From: Diogma glabrata
Taxonomy: Eukaryota > Arthropoda > Insecta > Diptera > Cylindrotomidae
DNA: 64,000 nucleotides
Assembly: GCA_963693315.1 (NCBI GenBank)
Contig: OY856186.1
Span: forward strand, 72,162,128-72,226,127
Direction of reading: 5' to 3'
A program made the position numbers and the translations under genes. The notes beneath the pieces are model-generated. The model made no database searches, was not told the DNA's origin, and saw nothing but the letters and a program-made list of their open reading frames with translations. This document shows, in pieces, positions 1-11,519 of this stretch (its first letter is position 1; every line of letters starts with the position of its first letter).

Positions 1-342
1 GTTTCTGGAATTCAAAGACGAGTAGTTATTAAATATATATTCAGTTAGTTATTTTACACTCAAAAAAATAATTGGTTATCAACAAAGCAAAATGCAGTTA
101 AAACAACCAAAAACTGTGATATATTTTAGCTAATCTCAGAATGATGTTCTACTTACTAAAAAAATTTGGTTCAATATACCAAAACCATAATAGGTTACCT
201 CAACTGTTTTTCTGTAACTTATGTGGTTGGATTTACCACATACCAATTTTACCAATTTTGTGGTTGGGAAAGTAGATAATACAATGGTAAATTTAACTAT
301 TTCATGTGGTTCGTCGAACCACATAATACGATCACAAATAAT

Positions 343-527
<185 letters not shown>

Positions 528-778
528 TAATATAAAATGCAGACAGATATGTATATAGTAAAGTAAAAGAATTTAAATACTATTTTAATTTAAATTGTTT
601 ATTCAAATATAGCAGTATACAAAATTAATTATACATTTAATTAACAAACGTTTTTATGAAGTAGATTTAAAACATATTTATTGTTTATGTATGTATTCCA
701 TTTGGTTGGTTTAAATTAATTTAATTACATTTTCGCATGTAAATTAAACTGTTTATTATTTTCTTCGGACTAAGGTTT

Positions 779-1222
779 TTAGAAATAATCCTTTAGTCGT
801 GTTGCAAATTCTCCATTAGGTAATAAACAAATATGAATTGGAGTGCCTGTCAAATAATTCATATCTATGATAAAATGCGTTTTGTTTTTTGCAGATGTAG
901 CTAAAAATACATATCAAACATTTTAACATTATTTACTACAAAATAGCCAATTTTATATATAGTACCCTTTAAATTAAATTTGAGTCGTTAACCTCTATTT
1001 ATCAATTTAAAATTTTTTTATATGTTAAACATAAATGTTTTTTATAGTATAAGTAAAGTACTGTTTTTATATTTGGCACCAAATTTTCACATCAAATTGC
1101 ACAAATTATTTTAATTAATTTATATTCCGTATCAAAAAATTTTGATTGATTTCTTATAATTATTATTGAGTTATATTCACGTTGTGGTATATAATCCGAA
1201 TACAAAGGAGTTTCCTCGATAA
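779..1222 (-). CDS. Unknown protein, two candidate exons inside a TIR element
   Basis: Two open blocks on the minus strand fit a spliced 3' gene end. Block 1 (1222-1103) follows a polypyrimidine-AG acceptor, reads VIEETPLYSDYIPQREYNS and onward, and ends before a GTGCAA donor, leaving one base. Block 2 (900-779) follows a TTTTTAG acceptor, starts with two bases that complete that codon, reads SAKNKTHFIIDMNYLTGTP and onward, and stops at TAA (779-781). The phases agree and block 2 is chemically protein-like, but I recognise no family. The donor is weak and no 5' exon was found. It could be the tail of the transposon's own protein or chance. Confidence 0.25.
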
Positions 1223-1929
1223 CTAAAAAAAATTTAAAACAAAACGCATTGGCAAAAAGTGCGATCGAATGAGTTGTTGAATTAACCACACATAAAAAAG
1301 GCTTGAACGCATGGTGCGGTTAAATTGACTTATATATATAAATTCGAACCAAAAATGCGGTTATTTTAAAGGGGTAACATTTAATAACTGCATGGTGTAC
1401 TTGATTCAAACGATATCGTATTTATGTTAAACTTTTTATTTTTGTTAAAAATAATTAATTCAATGTGGTTAAGACTACATCAAATAATTTGGTTAAATCG
1501 GAACGATTTTAACCACTATGCGGTTACGGCCATAGAAATTTAAAGAAAATTTTGATAGTTTAAATTAACCTCATATATAGTTAGCTTTTAACCACATATA
1601 TTTTTTTGAGTGTATTACTAGTTTTGAAGAGGCTGAACGAGCTAGAAAGACTATTTATAACTTTCAACAAATATGTATCAAAAATCGTTCAATAACTTGT
1701 TGCGAAAAAAGTCTAGATGTAGATCTAGATGCAAAAATTAATCTTATTCCGATTTAACTAAACACGAAGAAAAACCAAAGAATATAAGCATATTATAATG
1801 TTTTGTTTATATTCAAAGATCAAATTTTTTGTAGGAATTATCAAAACAAACCATAATTGATACGAAGGTGGATTAAAACGTTATGTTATCTAACTGAAAA
1901 GTTATCAACTGACATTGAAACAAAGAACC

Positions 1930-2560
1930 GGCTATTCAGAGACCGAGTTTTGGTATCCAACTCAGCACTATACACTGAGCTTTTGTTGCCTATCTTGTAG
2001 GAGTAAACTGTCGGATGAGTATTTACTATTTACAGATCAAATATTGGAACCGAGAACTTAAATCTCTATTCTTTTTTTTTCGTAAATATTTAGCCCCCTA
2101 TGGTCACCTGGACTCCAGAAAACGCTATTAGAATTACCAAAGACCTCAAAGACCTGTCAGCCGATTTTAATTAAGCAAGAGACATTTTTTTGGTTCTGTG
2201 TTCCGATTCTTATAGTCAAATTTAGAATGCTAGGTATTAGTACTCATTCTTGGGGACCAAAGGACCAAATAAATAATCTTGTCTTGAAGACGAGGAAGAC
2301 TCGGAGCACTTTCTGTGTGTATGTCCAGCCTTTTCTAGTGTCAGCTAGGAATTTTGGCTCTGAAACTGTAGAGGCTGGCATTATCAAACTGTCGCCAATA
2401 CAGTTGGTTTTAGATTTCATTAAACTTACAGAAAGGTTTGTGGAATAGTTGTTATGAGACCAAACTCGGACACGGCGCTATGGACCGTAGAGTCTGCGTG
2501 TCAGGACAAGTTTGCCTCATGCAATCTGTCCAACCCTTTATAATCTAATCTAATCTCTAC
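1930..2560 (+). pseudogene. LINE (Jockey/R1-like) 3' end with zinc-knuckle tail
   Basis: The + strand encodes the usual C-terminus of a Jockey/R1-group ORF2 in several frames. A Cys/His block reading CLEDEEDSEHFLCVCPAF (about 2282-2335) matches the C-x-C-x-H-x-C knuckle downstream of the RNase H region. It is followed after frame changes by IIKLSPIQLVLDFIKLTERF and a stop at about 2448. The short 3' UTR ends in repeated TAATC (2540-2556), the kind of simple-repeat tail these LINEs carry. Several stops and frameshifts show it is a dead, 5'-truncated copy. Confidence 0.65.
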
Positions 2561-3905
2561 TATCTATTGATTGGAAAACTAGTATCATTTTACGCCACAG
2601 CGTTACTTTTGGTATGTTGTAATATTAGTACCAATGTTCGCCACAAACTAACATTATTATAAGGCAATTAAAAAACGTTCCAAAATTGCATTGCAGGTCT
2701 ACTCAGAATTAATTTAATTTTTAATGTTTGTTTGATAATTCTGTTTTTACATTAGTGTTTTTATTTAAACTCATTTGATAAATCCGATTAACTTATTCAA
2801 AAATCTGTCTGTACCTATTTCCATCGGATATCCTGCCATTTGAAATTTCTTATATTGCAAATTTTTTGTTATGATTAATTTATTTGTTGTCTTATCTTAT
2901 CATTAAACTCTATACGTTTCAATTTGCCAAAAAATAAGATAACAAAACAAATAAATTTTGTTGTTGTTATAATAAAATTTTTATGCATAGAAAAAAAAAT
3001 TTTTAAGGTTTTTCAATTTTAACGTATTTTAACATATTGTAAGTTTGTTTCGCCGGTTTGTTTTGTAACATATTTTGCGTTTACATACGTTATATAACAT
3101 ATTTTAAGATTTCTTCATGATATAAATCAAACGCTCTTACCTCTCAAATCATTCTCTTCGATGTTTCCATAAATATATCCAAAAAATTGTAGTGCGAATA
3201 AAAACAAGAAATTTCTGGAGATATCCATTTTTTTTATATTTTTAACACAAACAAAACACCAGATTCGACTTTTTTATTAGCAATATCCTTATTATTCTTT
3301 AACACCAACTAAAAACTTAGTTTTATTATAATTTAAAAATAATTAATCAAAAACATGACGATTTTAATTTGTCTTGAATTATCAATATAATTAATATACA
3401 TCACTTACAAATTTGTTAAAATTTGGTTACTTATAAAATAATTTTTTTTTATGTATATTAATATAACTTCTGAAACTTATTTTAAAAAGAACGCAATAAA
3501 GGAGCGCGTCACTATAAACACAAAATAACTCCACGACTGATCGTTAATATTTAATAAGTGTTTGATCTACAAAACAAAATTTCATTCAAATTTAATGAAA
3601 AAATGTTATCACTGTAGCGCCACCAGACTAAAATTATGTTTTTGGATTTACAGAGATGGTGCGTGTCTTTAATAAATATTTAAATTTTATTTATAATCTG
3701 TATATCCAAATTTTAGTTAATTTAATTTTAACCCTATGTTATCTCTATAAATAAAATTATTTTGATAAAAAACTGTTATAAAATAATTGTAATACCTGAG
3801 TTTGATGGAAACATTTTGTATGTAATTTTTAATTTTTGAACTATTAATTTCTTTAACATCACTATTTGTGATTATGAGGATAGTGTTATGAATTTTATTA
3901 TTAAA
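2561..3905. other. AT-rich stretch, nothing recognised
   Basis: About 1.3 kb of AT-rich DNA between a LINE tail and a Helitron end. I find no ORF of note, no inverted-repeat ends and no conserved protein remnant on either strand. Confidence 0.6.
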
Positions 3906-4034
3906 CTAGGGTGTATCCCGCGGGCTTCGCTCCCCCCCCCCCCTCCCCATTCCCTCCTCCCGAACGTCAACGCACTTAATCTTTTCATCCAACTTTGTTG
4001 TGTTATCTCTTTTATTGTAATACCTCTTTATATA

Positions 4035-5135
4035 CTATGTTAGGTGTATTATTGCCATTCGCCAAAATGAAAAGATTTGCGGCATCACTACACGTGAACA
4101 TGCTACATACAATTGTCCATGGGTGAAGCAACCTTGGTTTAAATCAACACCAGCTCTCTTTAAAGTTCGACCTTGTGATTTATTAATAGTCATTGCGAAG
4201 CTAACATTTATGGGGAATTGCAATCTTTTAAATTGAAATGGATAATTTGATGGGTATTTTCTAGGTATAAAAACCATTTTGCCTTTACCACAACCGGTAA
4301 TAATGATAGCTTCGATTATATTCTTTCGTAAAGAAGCTACGCGCAATCGAGTGGCGTTGCAAAGTTTTGGTGGGTTTAAATTTCAAAGCAGCATAATGGG
4401 AATACCAACTTTTAGATCTATTTTATGAAGTGGAAGACCAGTAGCAATGATACTGTTCAAAAATTTTACTGGATACTGGATTATATATATGAAGTTGACC
4501 CACCAGGGATTTTTTCCGTTATAAGATTATTGAGTGACAATACTTGGTCATTTCTTGGCGCTAAAATAGATCTTTCACACAGACGTGGATGTCGTCATAA
4601 ATATCAGATATTAAAGCTTCAGTATTTGTAACAATTTGGCATAGAGTAGCTGAAATTTCAATGTCATGATCAGTATTAATCTCTGCATATTTTCCTTCAC
4701 CAATATCTAGAAAACTTCATACCGAGAATCCCATACCTCCGCTTTGCGCTAAATGGAGTGTTTTAAAATGTCTCCATAGTACTGAGCGTTTCAGACATGC
4801 ATTGACCTCATCTGCTCTTGTACCTTTAACGACAACTGGCAACGTTTGCCTGAAATCACTTGCGAATAAAAAGGTTACTCCACCAAATACTTGATTATTA
4901 TTTCTTAAATCCTGCATTGTTCTATTTACAGCTTCAATCGATACTTTGTTTGCCATAGTACACTCATCCCACACTACGAAAACACAATCATGTAGGACTT
5001 TAGCTCTGTGGCTATTCTTTGATATACTACAGACTGGATTTTCCATACGATCAGCTTCAATTGGGATTTTGAACATAGAATGAGCTGTTTTTCCTCCGGG
5101 AATTAGAGTGGCAGCTATTCCTGAATTACTAAATA
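4035..5135 (-). pseudogene. Helitron Pif1-type helicase, C-terminal half
   Basis: In 5'-to-3' minus order the fragments give SGIAATLIPGGKTAHS, a Walker B-like VVWDECTM, motif III FASDFRQTLPVV, then (through frameshifts) LLDIGEGKYAEI, YPVKFLNS, LKVGIPIMLL and PPKLCNATRLRV. The long terminal block has SFAMTINKSQGRTL and the motif VI-like HGQLYVACSRV. This order matches the superfamily-1 Pif1-like helicase of animal Helitrons, which unwinds donor DNA in rolling-circle transposition. The Walker A (GKT) region and the HUH nuclease are absent. At least two frameshifts or stops lie between 4347 and 4716. Confidence 0.85.
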
Positions 5136-5394
5136 CATAAACAATACTCATATATGTAAATACATATATGTATATCATTATTAGAACAAATAAAAACCAA
5201 TTGTAAGAAATCAACATTTAGGCAAACTCGTTGATGAATTAAGTAATGGAGAATTCTATTATAAAAATTATATATTAAAAACTATATATTCTATGAAAAT
5301 AAGTAGCCTATGACATTCCTGACATTCCTTTCTTTATGTATGTCAAGTTTCATCTAAATCAATTCAGCCATTTCGATGCTTATCCCGAACAGAC

Positions 5395-5486
5395 AGACAG
5401 ACAGACAGACAGACATCGAATTTTATTTATATAGAAGATAGATAGATAGATAGAAGAAGAAGATAGAAGATAGATAGAAGAAGATA
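5395..5486. repeat. (GACA)n/(GATA)n simple repeats at Helitron 5' end
   Basis: GACAGACAGACA at about 5391-5414, then GATA/GAAGA repeats at about 5436-5486. They form the variable 5' edge of the Helitron, so the exact insertion point is uncertain by tens of bases. Confidence 0.85.
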
Positions 5487-5489
5487 ACT

Positions 5490-6085
5490 ACCGCATTTTA
5501 TTCCGATATTTCGCGCCGTGAACTTAATGGCGTTTGATGAAATGTGACTTTTTTTTCAGGTCACACATTTTTACTGTTCTAAAATGTTGACCGGAAAAAA
5601 ATTGCGTTTTCTTTTCTCGATTTGGATGCAAGTTTCAAACTTTTTGAGGGCAATTATTATGCATTTTTTGACTTTTTCTCAAGAGACGGTACAAGAATGT
5701 TGCCTTGTTTAACATATAAATATATAATAAAAAATAAGAAAACAAATATTTTTAATGATGTATTTTTCTTAAATAAAAATATTTAAATAGTGTAAAAATC
5801 ATAATATACATTAAAAAATTGAATTCCTTTATTTTGTTAAACAAATTTGACAGATCTAAAAGATGTGACTTTTTTCTGTTCGATTCTCAAGTATTTTAAA
5901 GGCAAAACTGAAAAAATAAATGCAAAACTACAAAAAATATTGCGACGCTGATGCATAGGCTGACTTCACCACAGCTCTGGAAACATAGTGTTCTGGATAT
6001 ATAATGAGCTAATATCCATAAAATACTTTAATTAAAATCTAACCAATATTATGGACTTCGTAGTTCTAATAATAAAAATATTAAA
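5490..6085. other. AT-rich stretch, nothing recognised
   Basis: No coding remnant or inverted-repeat end seen between the Helitron 5' edge and the start of the tandem array. Confidence 0.5.
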
Positions 6086-6089
6086 GCAG

Positions 6090-9000
6090 GCAGTAGTATT
6101 CCAACAAACATAAATTCTGTTGTACGAGAAAGAGTAAAAAAAATTTTATCGGAAGTGACAAAGCGGAAGTTAGGATGCAGAACTGTTGTAAACCGTACTA
6201 AATGTGTATGTACCAAATTTCATCCAACTCGATTATCAGGTACAGAAGTTATTGAGCTTCCAAAATAACAGGTGCTTGGAGGACCCCCTACCACTTTGTT
6301 CACTATTGCTAAAAAAACTAATCAGTTCCTTGCCATACATATTTGCATCTTTTTGCAAAGTGTAATCAAAATTACTTAACGAACGAATGTTGTATGCTTC
6401 CAACAAACATTGAAACAATAAACAGGTGTTCGGGAGGACCCCACCACTTATCCCAATATTGTCCAAAAACTAGTCAACTCTTTGTCAATAAAGTCTTTAT
6501 CTTTTTTCAAAGTGCCATTAAAATTGATTAATGAATGAAATCTGTATGCTCCCAACAAACTTTAAAAACAAGTGTAAAAAGTCAGCAGTTGTATGGAAGA
6601 TCCCCCGCCACTTTGATCAATGTGTCCCAAAAGATGATAATTATCTTCTTACACTAATTGAAACCTTTCCATAAGTTTTATCATAATAACTTCATTATTG
6701 TAGGCTGTAGTGTGCATAAAGATACTGAAAAAACTGCCAACAATTAAAAAAAAAAATTTTTACCGGAAGTAAAAAGCCGGATATTGGGATGCAAAATTTT
6801 TGTAAATCATACTGAATGCTTATGTACCAAGTTTCATCCCATTCGATTATCAGGTACAGATGTTATTGAGCTTTAAAAAAAACAGGTGTATGGGACACCC
6901 CCCACCACTTTGTTCACTATCGCTCAAAAACTAATCAGTTCTTTGCCATACATGTTTGCATTTTTTTCCAAAGTGTCATCCAAATTGGTTCACGAACGAA
7001 TGCTGTGTGCTCCCAACAAACATTGAAAAAATACTGACACAGTAAACAAGTGTTCGGGAGACCCCGTACCACTTATCTCAATACTGTCCAAAAACTAATC
7101 AGTTCTTTGTCATTTAAGTTTGCATCTTTTTCCAAAGTGTCATTAGAATTGATTAATGAATGAAGTCTGTATGCTCCCAACAAACTTTAAAAACAAAGCG
7201 TGAAAAGTCAGCAGTTGTATGGTAGACCTCCCGCCACTTTGATCAATGTGTCCCAAAACATGATAATTATCTTTTTACACTAATTGGAACCCTATTCCAT
7301 AAGTTTCATCATAATCACTTCATTATTGTAGGCTGTAGTGTGCATAAAGACACTGAAAAAACTTCAAAAAAGTACAAAAAAATTTTTTTTGCCGGAAGTG
7401 AAAAACCGGAAGTTGGGATGCAGAACTATTGTAAACCGTACTACATACTCATGTACCAAGTTTCATTCAATTCGCTTATCGGGTACAGAAGTTATAGAGC
7501 TTACAAAAAAACAGGTGCTCCAGGGACCCCCCACCACTTTGTTCACTATCGCTCAAAAACTAATCAGTTCTTTGCCATACATGTTTGCATCTTTTTCCAA
7601 AGTGTCATAAAAATTCGTTCACGAACGAATGCTGTGTGCTCCCAACAAACATTGAAAAAAGTGTGACACATTAAACAGGTGTTCGGGAGGACCCTTACCA
7701 CTTATTCCAATATTATCCAAAAACTAATCAGTTCTTTGTTACTTAAGTCTCCATCATTTTCCAAAGTGTCATTAAAATAAATTAATGAACGAAGTCTGTA
7801 TGCTCCCAACAAACTTAAAAAACAAAGTCTGAAAAGTCAGCATTTGTATGGTAGACCCCCCACCACTTTGATCAATGTGTCCCAAAACATGATAATTATC
7901 TTTTCACACTAATTGGAACCCTATTCCATAAGTTTCATCATAATCACTTCATTATTGTAGGCTGTAGTGTGCATAAAGACACTGAAAAAACTTCAAAAAA
8001 GTACAAAAAAAATTTTTTTACCGGAAGTGAAAAACCGGAAGTTGGGATGCAGAACTATTGTAAACCGTACTACATACTCATGTACCAAGTTTCATCCAAT
8101 TCGCTTATCGGGTACAGAAGTTATAGAGCTTTCAAAAAAACAGGTGCTCCAGGGACCCCCCACCACTTTGTTCACTATCGCTCAAAAACTAATCAGTTCT
8201 TTGCCATACATGTTTGCATCTTTTTCCAAAGTGTCATAAAAATTCGTTCACGAACGAATGCTGTGTGCTCCCAACAAACATTAAAAAAAGTGTGACACAT
8301 TAAACAGGTGTTCGGGAGGACCCCCACCACTTATTCCAATATTATCCAAAAACTAATCAGTTCTTTGTTACTTAAGTCTCCATCATTTTCCAAAGTGTCA
8401 TTAAAATAAATTAATGAACGAAGTCTGTATGCTCCCAACAAACTTAAAAAACAAAGTGTGAAAAGTCAGCATTTGTATGGTAGACCCCCCACCACTTTGA
8501 TCAATGTGTCCCAAAACATGATAATTATCTTTTCACACTAATTGAAACCCTATTCCATAAGTTTCATCATAATCACTTCATTATTGTAGGCTGTAGTGTG
8601 CATAAAGACACTGAAAAAACTTCAAAAAAGTACAAAAAAATTTTTTTTGCCGGAAGTGAAAAACCGGAAGTTGGGATGCAGAACTATTTTAAACCGTACT
8701 ACATACTCATGTACCAAGTTTCATCCAATTCGCTTATCAGGTACAGAAGTTATAGAGCTTTAAAAAAAACAGGTGCTCCAGGGACCCCCCACCACTTTGT
8801 TCACTATCGCTCAAAAACTAATCAGTTCCTTGTCATACATGTTTGCGTCTTTTTCCAAAGTGTCATCAAAATTCATTCACGAATGAATGTTTTATGCTCC
8901 CAACAAACATAAAAACTTTGTGGAAAAAACCACCTGTTGTATGGTGGACCCCCCAACCCTTTATCCAATGTGCTCCAAAAGCTGATAAAATTTTATTCAT

Positions 9001-9250
9001 GTTATTTAAAAGCTTTTCGCAACGTTTCATGAAAATCGATCGGTAATTGTAGGCTACAGTAGGGATAAACACCTGAAAAAAAAACTTTTTAACCGGAAGT
9101 GACAAACCGGAAGTTGGTACGCAGAAGTATTGGAAACAGTATTAAAACCTTATATACTAATTTTCAATAAGATCATATCTCGGGATCAGAAGTTATTTAA
9201 GATTTAAACTTAGAGGTGTTCGGGAGACCCCCCGCCATTTTGTCCAAATT
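6090..9250 (+). repeat. Tandem satellite-like array, 629-bp higher-order unit
   Basis: Phase-matched anchors (GGCTGTAGTGTGCATAAAG) fall at 6703, 7331, 7960 and 8589, giving a period of 628-629 bp. A diverged fifth anchor lies near 9052. The middle units are nearly identical; the outer ones are more diverged. Each unit is itself made of about four diverged monomers of roughly 157 bp. Each monomer contains a C-rich block like ACCCCCCACCACTTTG and ends near AAGTTTCATC or AAAGTGTCAT. Open frames of about 108 codons recur in the copies but match nothing known and sit over the C-rich blocks, so I treat them as noncoding. Confidence 0.85.
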
Positions 9251-9460
9251 TAAAATGAATCCAGATCTTCTATTTTCAAGTGAACCTGTATCATTTGCCA
9301 AAGTTTCATCAAGATCCTATGCAGAAAACTCACCCACCCACCCACCCACCCACCCACCCACACACAGACGTACACCAAAATTTTTATTGGCTATTTGGAT
9401 AGAGGATGGTCCAAAACAAAAGAAAAAACAAAATTTGGGGTATGTAAGATTTTTTTTTTT
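9216..9460 (+). repeat. Terminal monomer and tail shared with 52.4 kb
   Basis: The last array monomer (GACCCCCCGCCATTTTGTCC) runs into a (CCCA)n tract and then TTGGTCCAAAACAAAA and GTATGTAAGATTTTTTT-like sequence. The same ordered blocks recur at 52385-52625, so this is the 3' end of a dispersed repeat family and not unique satellite sequence. Confidence 0.7.
9332..9361 (+). repeat. (CCCA)n microsatellite
   Basis: About seven ACCC units in the tail of the dispersed repeat. The equivalent point at 52.5 kb has only short CCCAC/CCCG fragments. Confidence 0.9.
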
Positions 9461-9894
9461 CACGATCGATTGCATTACTTCACACAATTTAACATTGTGG
9501 TGAAGTAAAAATGCAAAACTGAAAGAGTTTTGCCCGCTCTGAGGTCAAAACTTAAATCGAGAAACAAAAACGCTTTAAGTGAAAATCGATTATATTTATC
9601 AACTAGAGGGTATCCCACGGGTTTCGCCCCCTCCCGTCCCTTCCCTTCGCACGCCAACGCACTCTTAATCTTTTCATCCAACTTTGATACAGCTACTATC
9701 CATCACAATCCAATCTCTTCTAATCTATTATGCATGCACCTTCTGCTTAACTAATTTACAAAAACACATGGATTAATTATACCTATATAGTACTATGGTA
9801 TACCATGGTATATAGTACGATGGTAGTATGGTACATAGTACCATGGTATATAGTACTACTAACAGTAGTTCTATATACTACCAGTTGTACTATA

Positions 9895-10093
9895 CAGGGT
9901 GAACCATTTAACTTGGCACAAAAATAGGTCTCAATTTAAAAAAAAGTGGTGGTCCATTAGAACATCTGGAATCTTCATCTTAATAAAAAATAAATAATAA
10001 CATTATGAAGCCTATCAAAAAAAAAATTTCAAAATTTTCAAAATTCGTTGTTTGGAAGATATTGGGTTGTGCCAAGTTAAATGGTTCACCCTG
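9895..10093. mobile_element. Mariner-like MITE, 27-bp perfect TIRs, TA TSD
   Basis: A 199-bp element with identical 27-bp inverted ends beginning CAGGGTGAACCATTTAACTT, flanked by TA at 9893-9894 and 10094-10095. The perfect ends point to recent mobility relative to its surroundings. It sits near the middle of the palindromic Helitron, among ATAGTAC-rich repeats. Confidence 0.9.
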
Positions 10094-10194
10094 TATACTG
10101 TACAGTACCAGGAGTACTATATACCATTATAGTATATAGTACTACTGGTATATAGTACTACTAATACCATGGTGTATATTTTACTATGATAGGA

Positions 10195-10384
10195 GCTACT
10201 ACCCATCACAACCAAATCTCTCCTAATCTATTATGCATGCACCTTCTGCTTAACTAATTTTACAAAAACATATGGATGATAGGATATCCATGGATGTTTA
10301 ATCCATGTGTTTTTGTAAAATTAGTTAAGCAGAAGGTGCATGCATAATAGATTAGAAGAGATTGGATTGTGATGGATAGTAGCT
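10195..10384. repeat. Near-perfect palindrome, about 84-bp arms
   Basis: GCTACTACCCATCACAACC through ATATGGAT (10195-10277) is repeated inverted at 10301-10384 with few mismatches and a spacer of roughly 23 bp. A third, direct copy of the same sequence lies at about 9690-9775. In each case the arm runs on toward the Helitron 3' terminus. Confidence 0.85.
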
Positions 10385-11319
10385 GTATCAAATTTGGATG
10401 AAAAGATTAAGTGTGCGTTGACGTGAGAAGGGTGGGAGGGACGTGAGCGAAGCCCGCGGGATACTCCCTAGTAGCTTCGCAATAAATTTAATCTTTATGT
10501 ATAACGATTTAAAACATATACAACAAAATACAAATTTCTCCCGAAATAAATAAACTAAATACATAAACACACATTCTAATTCCTCTCTAAATAAATCTAT
10601 ATATTAAAAACATACTCATATATAATTAGAACAATTAAAAACCAAAATTTAATCAACATTTAGGCAAACTCTATGAATTATATGCGCTATGAATTATACT
10701 CATATTACATATATATAATTAGAACAATTAAAAACCATGTGTATGTAATCAACATTTAGGCAAAATTCGTTGCTATGAATTAAGTACCGGAGTTGCCAGA
10801 ATTCAAAAATTTTATGATTAAAAGTAGCCTATGTTACTTCTGATATTCCTTTTTTTATGTTTGTCAAGTTTCATCTAAAACAATACAGCCGTTTCGAAGC
10901 TTATTCCGAACAGACAGACACTTGAATTAATTATTTATATTGTTTGTCAAGTTTCATCTAAAACAATACAGCCGTTTTGAAGCTTATCCCGAACAGACAG
11001 ACACTTGAATTTGATTTATAGAAGATAGATAGATAACGTCCGTTAAGTTCTATTTTTCTTAGAAAAGAATCAGATGTTATAATTTTTGTAATTGAGTGGA
11101 TTTGAATAAATCATTATTAGTTATGGTATCGAAGATTAGAGTTTTATGTAAAAGCAGCCAATAGGAATTCAGGCTTGGGGCAAACCCTTTTGTTTTACTT
11201 TAAAACATGTGAAAATTATGTAAAAAATTATTACTTATTATGAAAACAATTTAAAAGAAAAATTTTAAAAAGTATACGGTGAAAATTTATTATATTTTTA
11301 TGAAAACTAGCTACTAAAG

Positions 11320-11350
11320 CCGTGCATTCACATACAACAGAAACAGAAAG
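11320..11350 (+). repeat. Dispersed repeat start, second copy at 20881
   Basis: CCGTGCATTCACATACAACA followed by GAAACAGAAA is found here and again at 20881-20911. Both continue into GAAACAGAAACC-rich DNA and CAGCTG motifs. It looks like the 5' end of one repeat family; the far ends were not identified. Confidence 0.7.
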
Positions 11351-11519
11351 CGAATTTCATACAAATTTGACAGCAGCTGAAACAGAAACCGAATTTAGAA
11401 ATAGAAACTGAAAATTCGTCTGTTTTGTCTGAAACCGAAACAATTGAAATTTAATTGTTTCTGGTCCAGAAACTGTCACGTGACCATATTATTTTAAATT
11501 TATGATAACGGGATTGTAC

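Larger units (their letters stand above)
3906..5486 (-). mobile_element. Helitron, internally deleted, minus orientation
   Basis: Read on the minus strand, the 3' end is a Helitron terminus: a CCCGCGGG palindromic hairpin followed by GATACACCCTAG, ending exactly in CTAG (3906-3909) with T after it, as rolling-circle insertion between A and T predicts. The 5' side (about 5330-5486) has the TCTATCTTC...TGTCTGTCTGT...GGGATAAGC block that recurs at the second Helitron (about 10860-11035). Between them lies only the C-terminal half of the helicase. The Rep nuclease domain is missing, so this copy cannot be autonomous. Confidence 0.8.
9603..11035 (-). mobile_element. Non-autonomous Helitron, minus orientation, palindromic interior
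   Basis: The minus-strand 3' terminus ends in CTAG at 9603-9606, preceded by CCCGTGGG and GATACCCT, as in the 3.9-kb Helitron. The 5' end is at about 11020-11035 (GATAGATA edge, then TTCAAGTGTCTGTCTGTTCGG). That 5' block is present twice in tandem (about 10860-10935 and 10938-11020). A second Helitron 3' end in the opposite sense lies inside, ending CTAG at 10468-10471. No Rep or helicase coding remains. Confidence 0.75.

Noticed and set aside
7340..8912. Repeated ~108- and ~90-codon ORFs in the 629-bp array
   Set aside because: Two overlapping frames stay open equally, they follow the tandem repeat, and the peptide has no domain; open by shared descent of noncoding units.
6090..9250. CRISPR-like regular repeats
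   Set aside because: Long contiguous tandem units without unique spacers, in a eukaryotic genome.
9475..9754. Overlapping ORFs across a Helitron end
   Set aside because: Open frames over the GC-rich Helitron 3' terminus; both strands open, no domain.
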